Source: Dehalococcoidia bacterium UBA2979
GTDB lineage: Bacteria; Chloroflexota; Dehalococcoidia; UBA2979
Direction of reading: 5' to 3'
Assembly (NCBI GenBank): GCA_002348225.1
Contig: DEAP01000093.1
Location: 1 to 12,551, forward strand
Length of the DNA: 12,551 bases
Part shown: in pieces, positions 1 to 7,197 of the stretch
How positions within the stretch are numbered: position 1 is the first letter of the stretch
Layout of the letters: the number at the start of each line of letters is the position of its first letter
The notes under the pieces: generated by a model
What the model saw: only the letters and a program-made list of their open reading frames with translations
What the model was told of the DNA's origin: nothing
Database searches by the model: none
Translations under genes and position numbers: made by a program

Positions 1-648
1 CTGATGGATCATCACCGGCACACCGTATTTCTCTGACGTATCGATAACTCCTCGGAGAACATCCAAATAGGTTTCATTGGTAACTTCGTCAGGAATACCA
101 AGTGAAGTAGTCATATCATTTGGCCCGACAAAAATACCGTCGATCAAACCAACATCCAGAATGCTTTCTAAGCGTTCATAGGCTGGTTCACTTTCAATCC
201 CGATAATGACGATACTGTCTTCATGACGCTTCTCGAGGTATTGCTTTGTTTTCTCACTAGGAAATTCCCCTGTCGTGATGGCCCTCGTCAGGTACTCACC
301 CTTCAGTGGATGAAATTTGGCAGTAGCCACACACTCACGCACCTCTTCAACTGTCTCACAGTAGGGAACAAGTACGCCAGCGGCACCAGCATCGAGTGAC
401 ATCGCAACCCAGTGCGATAAAGGAATCGGAACTCGCACAATCGGTGCAATACCAGCGTCACGCAGCATAGTACAAAGCTCTTGGATCTCCTTCCGATCTC
501 GAGAGCCATGTTCGCTATCAATCACTACAAAATCCATTGTCGATCCAGCTAAAGCAGAACGAAAACGAGTAACACCCATTGCGGAGAGCATGCAACCGAA
601 TACTCGACCTCCGGATCCAAGTGTTTCTTTTATCTCAACACCATTCAT
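1..648 (-). CDS. HpcH/HpaI-family aldolase, 3' end truncated by window edge
   Basis: The minus-strand reading frame is open for 216 codons from the ATG at 648 to the window edge, so the C-terminus is missing (family members are about 250-260 residues). HpcH/HpaI enzymes are metal-dependent class II aldolases that cleave 2-keto-3-deoxy or 4-hydroxy-2-oxo acids to pyruvate and an aldehyde. Visible family marks are IDSEHG at 43-48 with the likely catalytic His47, VRVP at 71-74 (Arg72, pyruvate binding), LDAGAAGVLVP at 85-95, IIGIES at 148-153 (Glu152, metal ligand) and GPNDM at 175-179 (Asp178, metal ligand). The start is supported by GGAG six bases upstream. The segment after the barrel's middle (about 111-135) departs from the usual PPxGxRG pattern, so the acceptor aldehyde is unclear. 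It faces away from the phosphoesterase gene at 841. The family call is firm; the substrate is unknown. Confidence 0.9.
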   Translation of the reverse strand, partial: MNGVEIKETLGSGGRVFGCMLSAMGVTRFRSALAGSTMDFVVIDSEHGSRDRKEIQELCTMLRDAGIAPIVRVPIPLSHWVAMSLDAGAAGVLVPYCETVEEVRECVATAKFHPLKGEYLTRAITTGEFPSEKTKQYLEKRHEDSIVIIGIESEPAYERLESILDVGLIDGIFVGPNDMTTSLGIPDEVTNETYLDVLRGVIDTSEKYGVPVMIHQ

Positions 649-840
649 GTAGAACTCCAATCAGTTTCGACAGACTAACTCGATTCAGGGCTCAGGTACC
701 AGCACTAGATAGCTAGATGGAACAGTAAACATCTGACGAAATTATCCATTCCTAACAACGAGTTAATCGCATTTGACGATCGAGCTCTCCGATTCGCGTT
801 ATTCTCACACCAATAGGTAGCTCAAAGGGGACGTGGAATC
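649..840. promoter_or_regulatory. Divergent intergenic region between aldolase and phosphoesterase genes
   Basis: These 192 bases separate two divergently transcribed genes and so should hold both promoters. A TTGACG hexamer at 773-778 resembles a -35 box for the plus-strand gene, but I see no convincing -10 box at the usual distance. CTAGAT occurs twice eight bases apart (705-710 and 713-718). I see no strong hairpin or open small gene. The promoter role is inferred from gene orientation only. Confidence 0.35.
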
Positions 841-1704
841 ATGGTTGAATTTATGCAACTCGCCGATACACAGTTTGGGATGAGGCGATGGATGAGTCAC
901 CAAGCCAAAGAAGACCCGCAGACTCAAGCGACTCGCCAGCAGCGCTGGATCGATAACGGATTCGTAAAAGAGGGAGAGCTCCCAAACCCGTATCCGGTCG
1001 ACGTTACCGACATGGCTATCGAGAGCGAAAATTATTCGAAGGTGCTGAACATAGCCAACGAAACCAAACCCGCTTTTGTGATGGTATGTGGGGATTTAAT
1101 AAACAACCTCGACCAACTAGATCAACGAAGCGCACTGCTCGAAATATCCGAACACTTAAACAAAGACATCCCACTTCGACTGGTCCCAGGCAATCATGAC
1201 CTCTGTCCTGATTTCCATAACGCTTCGCCTGAAGCACTACAGGAATATAGGAGTGTTTTCGGTGCTGATTATTACTCTTTCGTAGCAGACGAAGCTTTAT
1301 TTGTAGGGCTGAATTCTGAAATCTTTGACTCCAGTGACCTACTTGGTAATGAATATGAGACACAAATGGAATTTTTGAAGGATACTCTGCATTCGCAAGA
1401 AGCTAAAAACGCTCATAGTATCTGCGCCTTTATGCATAAGCCTCTTTTCCTAGAGGACCCCTTAGATGATGACACATACGGACAGCTCAAGCCCACGCAT
1501 AGGAAAGACTTAATGAATCTCTTAGAGGAATCCCGAGTCTCACTCATGCTCGCCGGGCACCTCCATCACAACAGAGAGGCTGAATATAAGAATCTGAAAC
1601 TAATTGCCACGGGAGCAGTTGGCTATCCTATCGTTGGTTCCTGTGGTTACCGAACGATCGCACTCGAACCAGAAGTTATGACTCACAGATATCATGAAAT
1701 CTAG
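841..1704 (+). CDS. Calcineurin-like metallophosphoesterase, CPPED1-like
   Basis: This 287-residue protein carries the full set of calcineurin-type metal ligands: ADTQFG at 8-13 (Asp9, Gln11), CGDL at 83-86 (Asp85), PGNHD at 116-120 (Asn118, His119), MHKP at 198-201 (His199) and AGHLHHN at 238-244 (His240, His242). The first ligand pair is D-x-Q instead of D-x-H. That variant, the LFLE stretch after the third motif and the C-terminal HRYHEI resemble the CPPED1/CSTP1 branch, whose human member is a protein phosphatase. These enzymes use a two-metal centre to hydrolyse phosphate esters. No signal peptide is visible, so it is probably cytoplasmic. A purine-rich AAAGGGG lies about ten bases before the ATG. 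It stands alone, convergent with the next gene (9-base gap). The superfamily is certain; the subfamily is probable and the substrate unknown. Confidence 0.9.
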   Translation: MVEFMQLADTQFGMRRWMSHQAKEDPQTQATRQQRWIDNGFVKEGELPNPYPVDVTDMAIESENYSKVLNIANETKPAFVMVCGDLINNLDQLDQRSALLEISEHLNKDIPLRLVPGNHDLCPDFHNASPEALQEYRSVFGADYYSFVADEALFVGLNSEIFDSSDLLGNEYETQMEFLKDTLHSQEAKNAHSICAFMHKPLFLEDPLDDDTYGQLKPTHRKDLMNLLEESRVSLMLAGHLHHNREAEYKNLKLIATGAVGYPIVGSCGYRTIALEPEVMTHRYHEI

Positions 1705-1713
1705 TCATTGCAA

Positions 1714-1914
1714 TTACTGGGAATGATTTGAATATCTGACGCGTCGACCTACGAAAATAAGTAAAGCTGCACTAAGAACAGTAATCACTCCCACGCCAAG
1801 AATTAATGCCACGCCAGACCCTAAAAATCCATCGAGGACTTCACGTATCCAGCCAAGCAACACAGGATCAACTGGACCATCATGATGAAGTTGAAACTTA
1901 ACTAGCTGTAGCAC
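1714..1914 (-). CDS. Small single-pass membrane protein, translationally coupled to MFS gene
   Basis: This is a 66-residue reading frame starting at a GTG that lies inside the last codons of the upstream MFS gene (17-base overlap). GGAG at 1922-1925 sits seven bases before the GTG, inside the transporter's coding sequence, which is a good arrangement for translational coupling. Residues about 34-54 form one hydrophobic helix (SGVALILGVGVITVLSAAL region), followed by the basic cluster GRRVR at 56-60. That predicts the C-terminus in the cytoplasm. The N-terminal third is polar with an amphipathic stretch. I do not recognise a family. It could be a small accessory subunit of the transporter or an unrelated small membrane protein. 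Length and overlap leave some chance that it is not a gene. Confidence 0.55.
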   Translation of the reverse strand: MLQLVKFQLHHDGPVDPVLLGWIREVLDGFLGSGVALILGVGVITVLSAALLIFVGRRVRYSNHSQ

Positions 1915-3196
1915 CGCCGGTCTCCAATTGACTCGTCTGATATCTTACAGATAATTTTTTCTCCTGAACCGACCATGAAATAAGCATGGCTGCAATTAGT
2001 GCCACAACAACTCCCATAAACGTGAAATCATAGGTCCCAATTTCATCGAATAGCGTTCCGGCTATCCAAACACAGGCGGCACCACCTAACGCATGCGCAC
2101 AGTTGGCAAGTCCGGTCAGGGTCCCGACTTGTTTCAAACCATAGATGTCAGCAGTCAAACTAGTAGTGAGCGGGACACTCGAGAGCCATGAACCTCCACC
2201 GATCACGGCAAAAGCCCAGAGGCCCCAAGTAGGAGGAAGAATTACCAGACACAAAAATCCCAACGCCCTAATTCCATATACCGTACCTAGCAAGAGTCTC
2301 CGCTCCATTCGGTCGGATAACCAACCCACAAAGAGAAGAGCAGTTCCATTCACGCCTGCAAGTAACCCGAAGGCCATTGCCCCTTGAGTGGAAGATATGC
2401 CCTCGGATATGGCCCATCGAACATAATGTACTGAGATAATCGAGGTACTCACGCCACAAACCACATACGCCATGGATATTTTCCATATTGGCAAGCTCTT
2501 CAGAGCCTCTCTCCAGTGACTAACTTCCAAAGGTGAGGTGGTCTCAACTACAGTTCCTTCTTGACCTGGGTGAGTGGATAGGCCATCTTTCTCTAATCCA
2601 ATTTCCTCAGGAGAATTCCTGACAAGGCTCCAAACAACCGGCACACCGACTATCAGGAAACCCAAGGCAAACACAGTTACGGTCATTCGCCAGCCGACGA
2701 TCTCTACGAGATATGACGAAAAGGGCACGAGCAACAACCCACCAAGCGCAGCTCCGCTCAATATGAAAGACATCGCCATGCCTCGGTATCTGCTGAACCA
2801 ACGTGCGACAGTGACTGTCGTCATGCCTACCGAGATCCCCCCTGTAGCTAAAGCAATGACACAACCCCAAACGACAGCAAGAAAAAGCACACTTGGAATA
2901 AATGACAGAAGAATATAACCAATTCCAGTCAAAGTAGCTCCGGACAACAAAACTACCCTCCCACCAAACCGGTCGATTAAGCCTCCATAAATTGGTGATG
3001 ATAGTCCGCCGATTACGAGACCTATTGATGCGGCAGCCGAAATACTACCAACCGAAGTTTCAAATTCCTTTTCCCATTCGTGAACGTAGACACCGAAAGA
3101 CGCACGAGCACCAAAATCGAGAAAAGTAACCAGTGCGAGACCGATCACGATAAACCAGCCGTAGTACATATTGCTTAATTTTTTATTAATAGGCAT
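1898..3196 (-). CDS. MFS transporter, 12-TM, monocarboxylate/oxalate-formate antiporter-like
   Basis: This 432-residue protein is an integral membrane transporter of the major facilitator superfamily. It has about twelve hydrophobic segments split by a hydrophilic central loop at about 193-232. The motif between helices 2 and 3, GGLIDRFGGR (71-80), is the MFS signature. The opening MYYGWFIVIGLAL and the RNSPEEIGLEKDG segment at the end of the first half resemble the monocarboxylate/OFA-type branch, which often carries organic acids. I keep the ATG at 3196, though no clear ribosome-binding site is seen; Met10 at 3169 is an alternative. It follows the MDR reductase gene after 38 bases and is probably the transporter of the same operon. 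Family is firm; substrate and direction of transport are not known. Confidence 0.93.
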   Translation of the reverse strand: MPINKKLSNMYYGWFIVIGLALVTFLDFGARASFGVYVHEWEKEFETSVGSISAAASIGLVIGGLSSPIYGGLIDRFGGRVVLLSGATLTGIGYILLSFIPSVLFLAVVWGCVIALATGGISVGMTTVTVARWFSRYRGMAMSFILSGAALGGLLLVPFSSYLVEIVGWRMTVTVFALGFLIVGVPVVWSLVRNSPEEIGLEKDGLSTHPGQEGTVVETTSPLEVSHWREALKSLPIWKISMAYVVCGVSTSIISVHYVRWAISEGISSTQGAMAFGLLAGVNGTALLFVGWLSDRMERRLLLGTVYGIRALGFLCLVILPPTWGLWAFAVIGGGSWLSSVPLTTSLTADIYGLKQVGTLTGLANCAHALGGAACVWIAGTLFDEIGTYDFTFMGVVVALIAAMLISWSVQEKKLSVRYQTSQLETGGATAS

Positions 3197-3234
3197 TTGG
3201 TCAACGGTACATCAGTCACTTGCAATGAGACAGA

Positions 3235-4221
3235 CTATTGAGAATCCTTGTTAGATATATTTAAAACGATCTTCCCTGTGGCTCTACGGTCGCGGATAAG
3301 TTCCAATGCCTCCCTATAATCCTTTAAAGGGAATTGGTCCGAAATATATGGATGGATTTTATCCTCACGCCACCATTCAACGATCTGTTGCAAACCTTCT
3401 CGCATACGCTCGGGAGACTTTTCACGGATTTTACCGACGCTGAAACCCATAGCAGCCACGTCTTTCACCAATAAGTGATTCGCCTTAATTTCAGGAATTT
3501 TACCGCTTGCAAAACCAATAATTAAGATTCGAGCACCAGGATTCACACAATGCATAGATGCTTCAAAAGCATCACCGCCAACGGGATCAAATACCACATC
3601 AACACCACCAACACTATGCTCCACCTCGGCACTGATACTATGAGTCGAATAATTTATTAGGTGATCGGCTCCGTATGAGCGAGCGACGTCTAATTTTTCT
3701 TGCGAGCTGGCTGCGGCAATTACTCTCGCACCTAAGGCGTGAGCAATTTCCACTGCAGTTAATCCAACACCGCCCGAAGCCCCCAAAACAAGTACAGTCT
3801 CGTCACTGGTCAGCCCCGCTCGGTCCGCGAGAGCAAGGTATGACGTGCCGTAGGCAATTGGGATAGTACAAGCAACTGTGCCAGACATATCATCAGGTAT
3901 CTCCACCAGATTGACTGCAGGAACAACCACTTCCTCAGCAAACCCTCCACACCTAAGTGGGGCCATCACTCGTTTCCCTACCAACGATTGATCAACATCA
4001 ACAGCAACATCGATGATGACGCCCGCAACTTCAAGGCCCGGGGAGAACGGATACTGGGGTTTTTCTTGATATTTCCCTTGAGCGAGCAATATATCAGCAA
4101 AATTTACTGATGCGGCCTCGGCCCGCACTAATACCTCAGACTCACCAAGAGCCGGTGAGGGGACGTCAGACAGAGTCAGTGAGTCAATACCACCCACCGA
4201 AGAACAGATTACAGCTTTCAT
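3235..4221 (-). CDS. Zinc-independent MDR oxidoreductase, NADPH:quinone reductase-like
   Basis: This 328-residue protein has the usual length for quinone-oxidoreductase-type medium-chain reductases. The N-terminal GroES-like domain shows SVNFADILLAQGKY (38-51) and PFSPGLEVAG (58-67). The Rossmann domain shows LGASGGVG (146-153) for nucleotide binding, a SSQEKLDVARSYGA stretch after strand two, and FDPVGG (211-216). The Cys/His zinc ligands of alcohol dehydrogenases are absent, so it should reduce activated C=C or quinone bonds with NADPH, as in the QOR/enoyl-reductase branch. The start is supported by AAGGA nine bases upstream. It lies 44 bases after the SDR gene and 38 bases before the transporter, so it is probably co-transcribed with both. 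A role on an enone or enoyl intermediate from the SDR step is an inference. Confidence 0.93.
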   Translation of the reverse strand: MKAVICSSVGGIDSLTLSDVPSPALGESEVLVRAEAASVNFADILLAQGKYQEKPQYPFSPGLEVAGVIIDVAVDVDQSLVGKRVMAPLRCGGFAEEVVVPAVNLVEIPDDMSGTVACTIPIAYGTSYLALADRAGLTSDETVLVLGASGGVGLTAVEIAHALGARVIAAASSQEKLDVARSYGADHLINYSTHSISAEVEHSVGGVDVVFDPVGGDAFEASMHCVNPGARILIIGFASGKIPEIKANHLLVKDVAAMGFSVGKIREKSPERMREGLQQIVEWWREDKIHPYISDQFPLKDYREALELIRDRRATGKIVLNISNKDSQ

Positions 4222-4265
4222 AAGTTCGATTCCTTCGTGAACACACTAAAAAAATGGTCAGGTCA

Positions 4266-5138
4266 TTACTCGGTCAGGTATGACGAAATCCCTCGCTCAC
4301 GGAGTAAACGTGCATATTCTTCAAGAGTCATCTCTCGCCCTGTATCCATCCATTCTTCATCTGTAAGTGATTCTCGAGCCGCTACCATGGAAAATGCATC
4401 AGGTCCGACTAAATATCTCAATTTTGGCTGATCTGTGACAATTGCATACTCGATGAGCTCTGCGACCTCTTGGGGATAGGTCGGTTTTTCCAGGCGTACG
4501 CCGAACCAGTATCCGGCTCGTTCTGCAAATTCATGATAGGGAGACTCCGGATTGGGTGGATTACTTCCCTTACTAAAAATAGGAGTTTGGATGACACCAG
4601 GTTCGATAAGTGCCACGCGAATCCCGAATCGCACAACTTCTGCAGCAAGCGACTCTGTCATCACATCAAGCGCAAATTTACTCCCCGAATAGGTGGACAT
4701 GTTAGGATTCGCGACCCTACCAGCGACGGAAGTTACATTAACTATCGCTCCATGGTGACGTTCGCGCATACTTGGTAAAACAAGTTGCATCATTCGCACC
4801 GCTCCGAACACATTCGTCTCGAAGACATCTTTGATGTGTTCCAGGGATGCTTCTTCGAGAGCCCCACCAGATCCGATGCCTGCATTATTAATCAGGACAT
4901 CGATTCTGCCAACACGGCTAACGATTTCGTTTACGCAAGCGGAGCAAGACTCAGCATCATTCACGTCGAGTGCCAGCACTTCGAGACTGAGGCCTTCGGA
5001 TTTTGCCGTCTCGAGTAGTCCTGTACCTGCATCCGGATTGCGCATTGTGGCAAAAACATGGAAATTGTTTCTTGCCAGATGTAATACCGTTGATTCACCT
5101 ATTCCCGTGCTTGAACCGGTAACTAATGCTACATCCAT
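4266..5138 (-). CDS. Classical SDR oxidoreductase with C-terminal extension
   Basis: This 290-residue NAD(P)-dependent short-chain dehydrogenase has every classical hallmark: TGSSTGIG at 7-14 for cofactor binding, NNAG at 84-87, catalytic Asn109, Ser137 in VTSVAG, and Tyr150 with Lys154 in YSGSK. TMRNP at 31-35 puts an Arg after strand two, which favours NADP(H). EPGVIQTP at 179-186 follows strand six. It exceeds the common length of about 250 through a tail (about 240-290) containing DEEWMDTG and an acidic/basic helix. It should interconvert an alcohol and a ketone or aldehyde. A weak GAG lies seven bases before the ATG. It starts 20 bases after the luciferase-like oxidoreductase gene, so the two are likely co-transcribed. 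The family is certain, the substrate unknown. Confidence 0.94.
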   Translation of the reverse strand: MDVALVTGSSTGIGESTVLHLARNNFHVFATMRNPDAGTGLLETAKSEGLSLEVLALDVNDAESCSACVNEIVSRVGRIDVLINNAGIGSGGALEEASLEHIKDVFETNVFGAVRMMQLVLPSMRERHHGAIVNVTSVAGRVANPNMSTYSGSKFALDVMTESLAAEVVRFGIRVALIEPGVIQTPIFSKGSNPPNPESPYHEFAERAGYWFGVRLEKPTYPQEVAELIEYAIVTDQPKLRYLVGPDAFSMVAARESLTDEEWMDTGREMTLEEYARLLRERGISSYLTE

Positions 5139-5158
5139 TGGATCACTCGCTTTCTGCT

Positions 5159-6082
5159 CTATTTGCCATGTATAACTGGAATAACCTCGTCTATCAGTCT
5201 TCTGGTTTGATGCATTATGTCGGGTCCATCAGTTCCAATTGGTGTCAAAACAAACTTAGAAATACCGGCTTCCCTATAGGATTCTATTGTTTTGAGTATG
5301 TCGTTTGCATCACCGATACCATAGTAGGATTCAACTGAATCCATCTCAGGAAAACGAGCTAATCGTTGGGCCTGCTCCTGCACAACTGGTTCATCCCAAC
5401 TCCCAAATCTAAAACCAAACCCTGCTCCATAATGATCCTCATCAATCGGCCTTCCAGTTGCCTGACTTTCGGCCTTAATGAGATCAACGACTGGTTTAAT
5501 ACGGTCGGGTGTTTGGATCCCAGCAAGCCATCCAGTGCCAAGCGTTGCCGTTCGCCGTATCGCTGCTTTGGATGAGCCGCCTATCCATAAAGGGAGAGGC
5601 TGCCTCATCGGGATGGGAGATATCTGAGCTCTTTTGTATTGAAAATATTCTCCATCAAAGTTCACGGAATCTCCCTGCCAAAGCAGGGTCATGATCTCTA
5701 ACATTTCGTCGACGCGCTTCCCTCTGCCCTTAGGGCTTCGGCCTGTCGCACTCCATTCAGGTATTGCCACGGAACCGACACCAAAGGCAGGTAGGAGTCG
5801 CCCTTTCGAGAGGTAGTCAATAGTTGCGCACTGTTTCGCAAGAATAAGAGGGTCTCGAAAAGGAAGCACCACTACGTTCATACCAAACTGTAGTCGCTCA
5901 GTCGCCCCAGCCAATATCCCCATAAGTGCCAATGGTTCTAGGCTTGTGCTCTCGGAAATCAGGCGGTCGCTCGTCCAGATCGAGTCTACGTCCCCATCTT
6001 CACACAATTCCACCCACTCAAAGAATTCATCAGCGGTCTCAAAAGGGAAACGTGGTGTCCCTATACCAACACTCTCACTCAT
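5159..6082 (-). CDS. Luciferase-like (LLM class) flavin/F420-dependent oxidoreductase
   Basis: This 307-residue TIM-barrel protein belongs to the bacterial luciferase-like family, which uses reduced FMN (mono-oxygenases) or coenzyme F420. Family features in order are the DSIWTSDRL segment at 33-41, LPFRDPLILAKQCATIDYL at 73-91, GVGSVAIPEW at 101-110, WQGDSVNFDGEYFQY at 135-149, PLWIGGSSKAAIRR at 164-177 and GTGWL at 182-186. The C-terminal TIGTDG-type end resembles F420-dependent members, but the cofactor cannot be decided by eye. GGAGG lies seven bases before the ATG. A perfect 14-bp hairpin lies 20 bases upstream of the start. The gene probably leads the oxidoreductase part of the operon and would hydroxylate or oxidise the substrate handled by the following SDR and MDR enzymes; that pathway is an inference. 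Confidence 0.94.
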   Translation of the reverse strand: MSESVGIGTPRFPFETADEFFEWVELCEDGDVDSIWTSDRLISESTSLEPLALMGILAGATERLQFGMNVVVLPFRDPLILAKQCATIDYLSKGRLLPAFGVGSVAIPEWSATGRSPKGRGKRVDEMLEIMTLLWQGDSVNFDGEYFQYKRAQISPIPMRQPLPLWIGGSSKAAIRRTATLGTGWLAGIQTPDRIKPVVDLIKAESQATGRPIDEDHYGAGFGFRFGSWDEPVVQEQAQRLARFPEMDSVESYYGIGDANDILKTIESYREAGISKFVLTPIGTDGPDIMHQTRRLIDEVIPVIHGK

Positions 6083-6101
6083 ACTTATCCCTCCGCGTTG
6101 A

Positions 6102-6134
6102 AAGAAAATACCATCGTTGAGATGGTATTTTCTT
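6102..6134 (-). terminator. Perfect 14-bp hairpin ahead of the luciferase-like gene
   Basis: Positions 6102-6115 and 6121-6134 are exact inverted repeats around a five-base loop. On the minus strand the left arm is AAGAAAATACCATC and the right arm GATGGTATTTTCTT. An A-rich 5' side, a short GC core and a T-rich 3' side are the shape of a bidirectional rho-independent terminator. It lies between the DUF3303 stop and the next gene's GGAGG, so it may end the upstream transcript, act as an attenuator, or be a processing or stability structure in a longer mRNA. Confidence 0.55.
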
Positions 6135-6142
6135 CAGCTTCA

Positions 6143-6197
6143 GTGGGATACCCCACCGGAATATGTAGCAACTTACACACCCAAGTATCGAATACTT
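6143..6197 (-). other. Two further short stem-loops in the same gap
   Basis: Two more perfect inverted repeats lie between the DUF3303 stop and the 14-bp hairpin. One has GTGGG/CCCAC arms at 6143-6147 and 6152-6156 with a four-base loop. The other has AAGTAT/ATACTT arms at 6183-6188 and 6192-6197 with a three-base loop. Each alone could be chance. Together with the larger hairpin they make the 141-base gap unusually structured. No known riboswitch consensus was recognised. Confidence 0.35.
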
Positions 6198-6223
6198 ATT
6201 CAGTGGCCGAGCGAAACCGAGAT

Positions 6224-6517
6224 CTACATGTAGTACTTCTGTATCGCTTCGCGTGTTTCGACATCGGTTGTAACTGGTTTCACGTTCATGTCACAGACGT
6301 CCGCCCACGCAAGCTGGAACTGCGCGCAATTCTTAAAATCGTCTGTCTCCAGAATCATCGTCCCAGTGCCATCTGCAATGGAGTGCCAACGTCCGATGAG
6401 CCCGATTCCATGCTCACTTGTTAAGCCTTCCAACTGCTCCTGTGTAAAGCTACCGAACGCTCTCAGCGCATCAGCTCTATTTGCTTGAAAAACCTTGTAG
6501 TCCACCTGAAATAGCAT
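6224..6517 (-). CDS. DUF3303-like small ferredoxin-fold protein
   Basis: This 97-residue protein starts with MLFQVDYKVFQANRADAL, has a GRWHSIADGTGTMILE segment at about 42-57 and ends with a VCDMNVKPVTTDVE stretch. That order (MLF strand, W strand, cofactor-like xxLxETDD, then WADVxDxxVxPVxT) matches the DUF3303 pattern of small dimeric alpha/beta proteins as I remember it. Their function is not established; the fold class includes small mono-oxygenases and binding proteins. GAGG eight bases before the ATG supports the start. It follows the 205-residue gene by 62 bases and precedes a structured gap. Encoding next to another probable alpha/beta-barrel protein suggests that the two act on related ligands, which is an inference. 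The stop codon lies in the palindrome CTACATGTAG at 6224-6233. Confidence 0.8.
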   Translation of the reverse strand: MLFQVDYKVFQANRADALRAFGSFTQEQLEGLTSEHGIGLIGRWHSIADGTGTMILETDDFKNCAQFQLAWADVCDMNVKPVTTDVETREAIQKYYM

Positions 6518-6579
6518 ATAAATTACCTCTTCATTTGTCTTTTCTATGGTTAACGGCCGCGATAGTATCTTGACTCGTC

Positions 6580-7197
6580 CTACCGGATCACTTCATGTGC
6601 CATTCGATGGATCGCTGATTGAACAGGTGGAACTAGGCCACTAGTGAAAATAGCACTCATTTCCCTGTTAGCCTGAAGGTTATCTCTCGTTTCTTCCATT
6701 TGAGCCCAGTCATCATAAAAAGTCTGGATCGCAACCCGCTGACCAAGTGTACCCGAATAGGATACCCATGCTATCGAACCATTTGCACCACTCGCCTTAT
6801 TCATATCCACCCAATCAGATACCGCCTGTCGTGATACGAGGCCTGGCTCAGGGGCGACAATGATGGTGGAACGTAGCTGCCCTGGCACGGAATCTTTAGC
6901 TGCATGGAATTCCCGCATGAGTATTCTGGTATTTAGAACCACCGGCCATTCTTCTTTCGGGGCTGCCTCTTCGTACGTGGCGAACTTCGCTATAACCTCA
7001 TCCAGCGAGGCAATTGAATCACACACTGAACTTATCGATACTTGATTGATGTCCTGATTGAATACTGGCACCCAGAATCTCGAACTCTGAGCGCCAGATT
7101 CAACTAATAGATCAGCGACTCTGGATCCTAGTTCTACAGCCTCGGCCATACGCCCAGGTTTTACAGTTGATCTCGCGACAATATTTGCTCTTGGCAT
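6580..7197 (-). CDS. Hypothetical protein with probable tandem dimeric alpha/beta-barrel halves
   Basis: I do not recognise a named family for this 205-residue soluble protein. It reads as two similar halves. The first opens with ANIVARSTVKPGRMAEAVELG (4-24, strand then helix), then FWVPVF (41-46) and a polar SISSVCDSIASLDEVIAKF strand-helix part. The second opens with LRSTIIVAPEPGLVSRQA (about 108-125), then a SIAWVSYSG strand (about 141-149), then VAIQTFYDDWAQMEE. This strand-helix-strand pattern, repeated, fits a fused pair of dimeric alpha/beta-barrel (ABM/NIPSNAP-like) domains. There is no signal peptide or membrane helix. The start is supported by AGGGAG five bases upstream. It is the first gene of the minus-strand run and adjoins the DUF3303 gene. 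A binding or cofactor-free oxygenase role is possible, not shown. Confidence 0.75.
   Translation of the reverse strand: MPRANIVARSTVKPGRMAEAVELGSRVADLLVESGAQSSRFWVPVFNQDINQVSISSVCDSIASLDEVIAKFATYEEAAPKEEWPVVLNTRILMREFHAAKDSVPGQLRSTIIVAPEPGLVSRQAVSDWVDMNKASGANGSIAWVSYSGTLGQRVAIQTFYDDWAQMEETRDNLQANREMSAIFTSGLVPPVQSAIHRMAHEVIR

Noticed and set aside
303..521. 72-codon minus-strand frame
   Set aside because: It is a same-strand out-of-frame reading inside the aldolase gene, whose own frame shows the family motifs and runs off the window edge.
705..718. CTAGAT repeated twice eight bases apart
   Set aside because: A single short tandem pair with no further copies in the region; too weak to call a regulatory repeat.
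773..805. Possible sigma-70 promoter starting with TTGACG
   Set aside because: The -35-like hexamer is good, but the nearest -10-like sequence is about 21 bases away and matches poorly.
1016..1363. 115-codon minus-strand frame
   Set aside because: It is antisense to the phosphoesterase, whose five metal-binding motifs are all in frame on the plus strand.
6098..6424. 108-codon plus-strand frame across the stem-loop gap
   Set aside because: It starts inside the 14-bp hairpin and runs antisense through the DUF3303 gene, which has a good start site and a family match.
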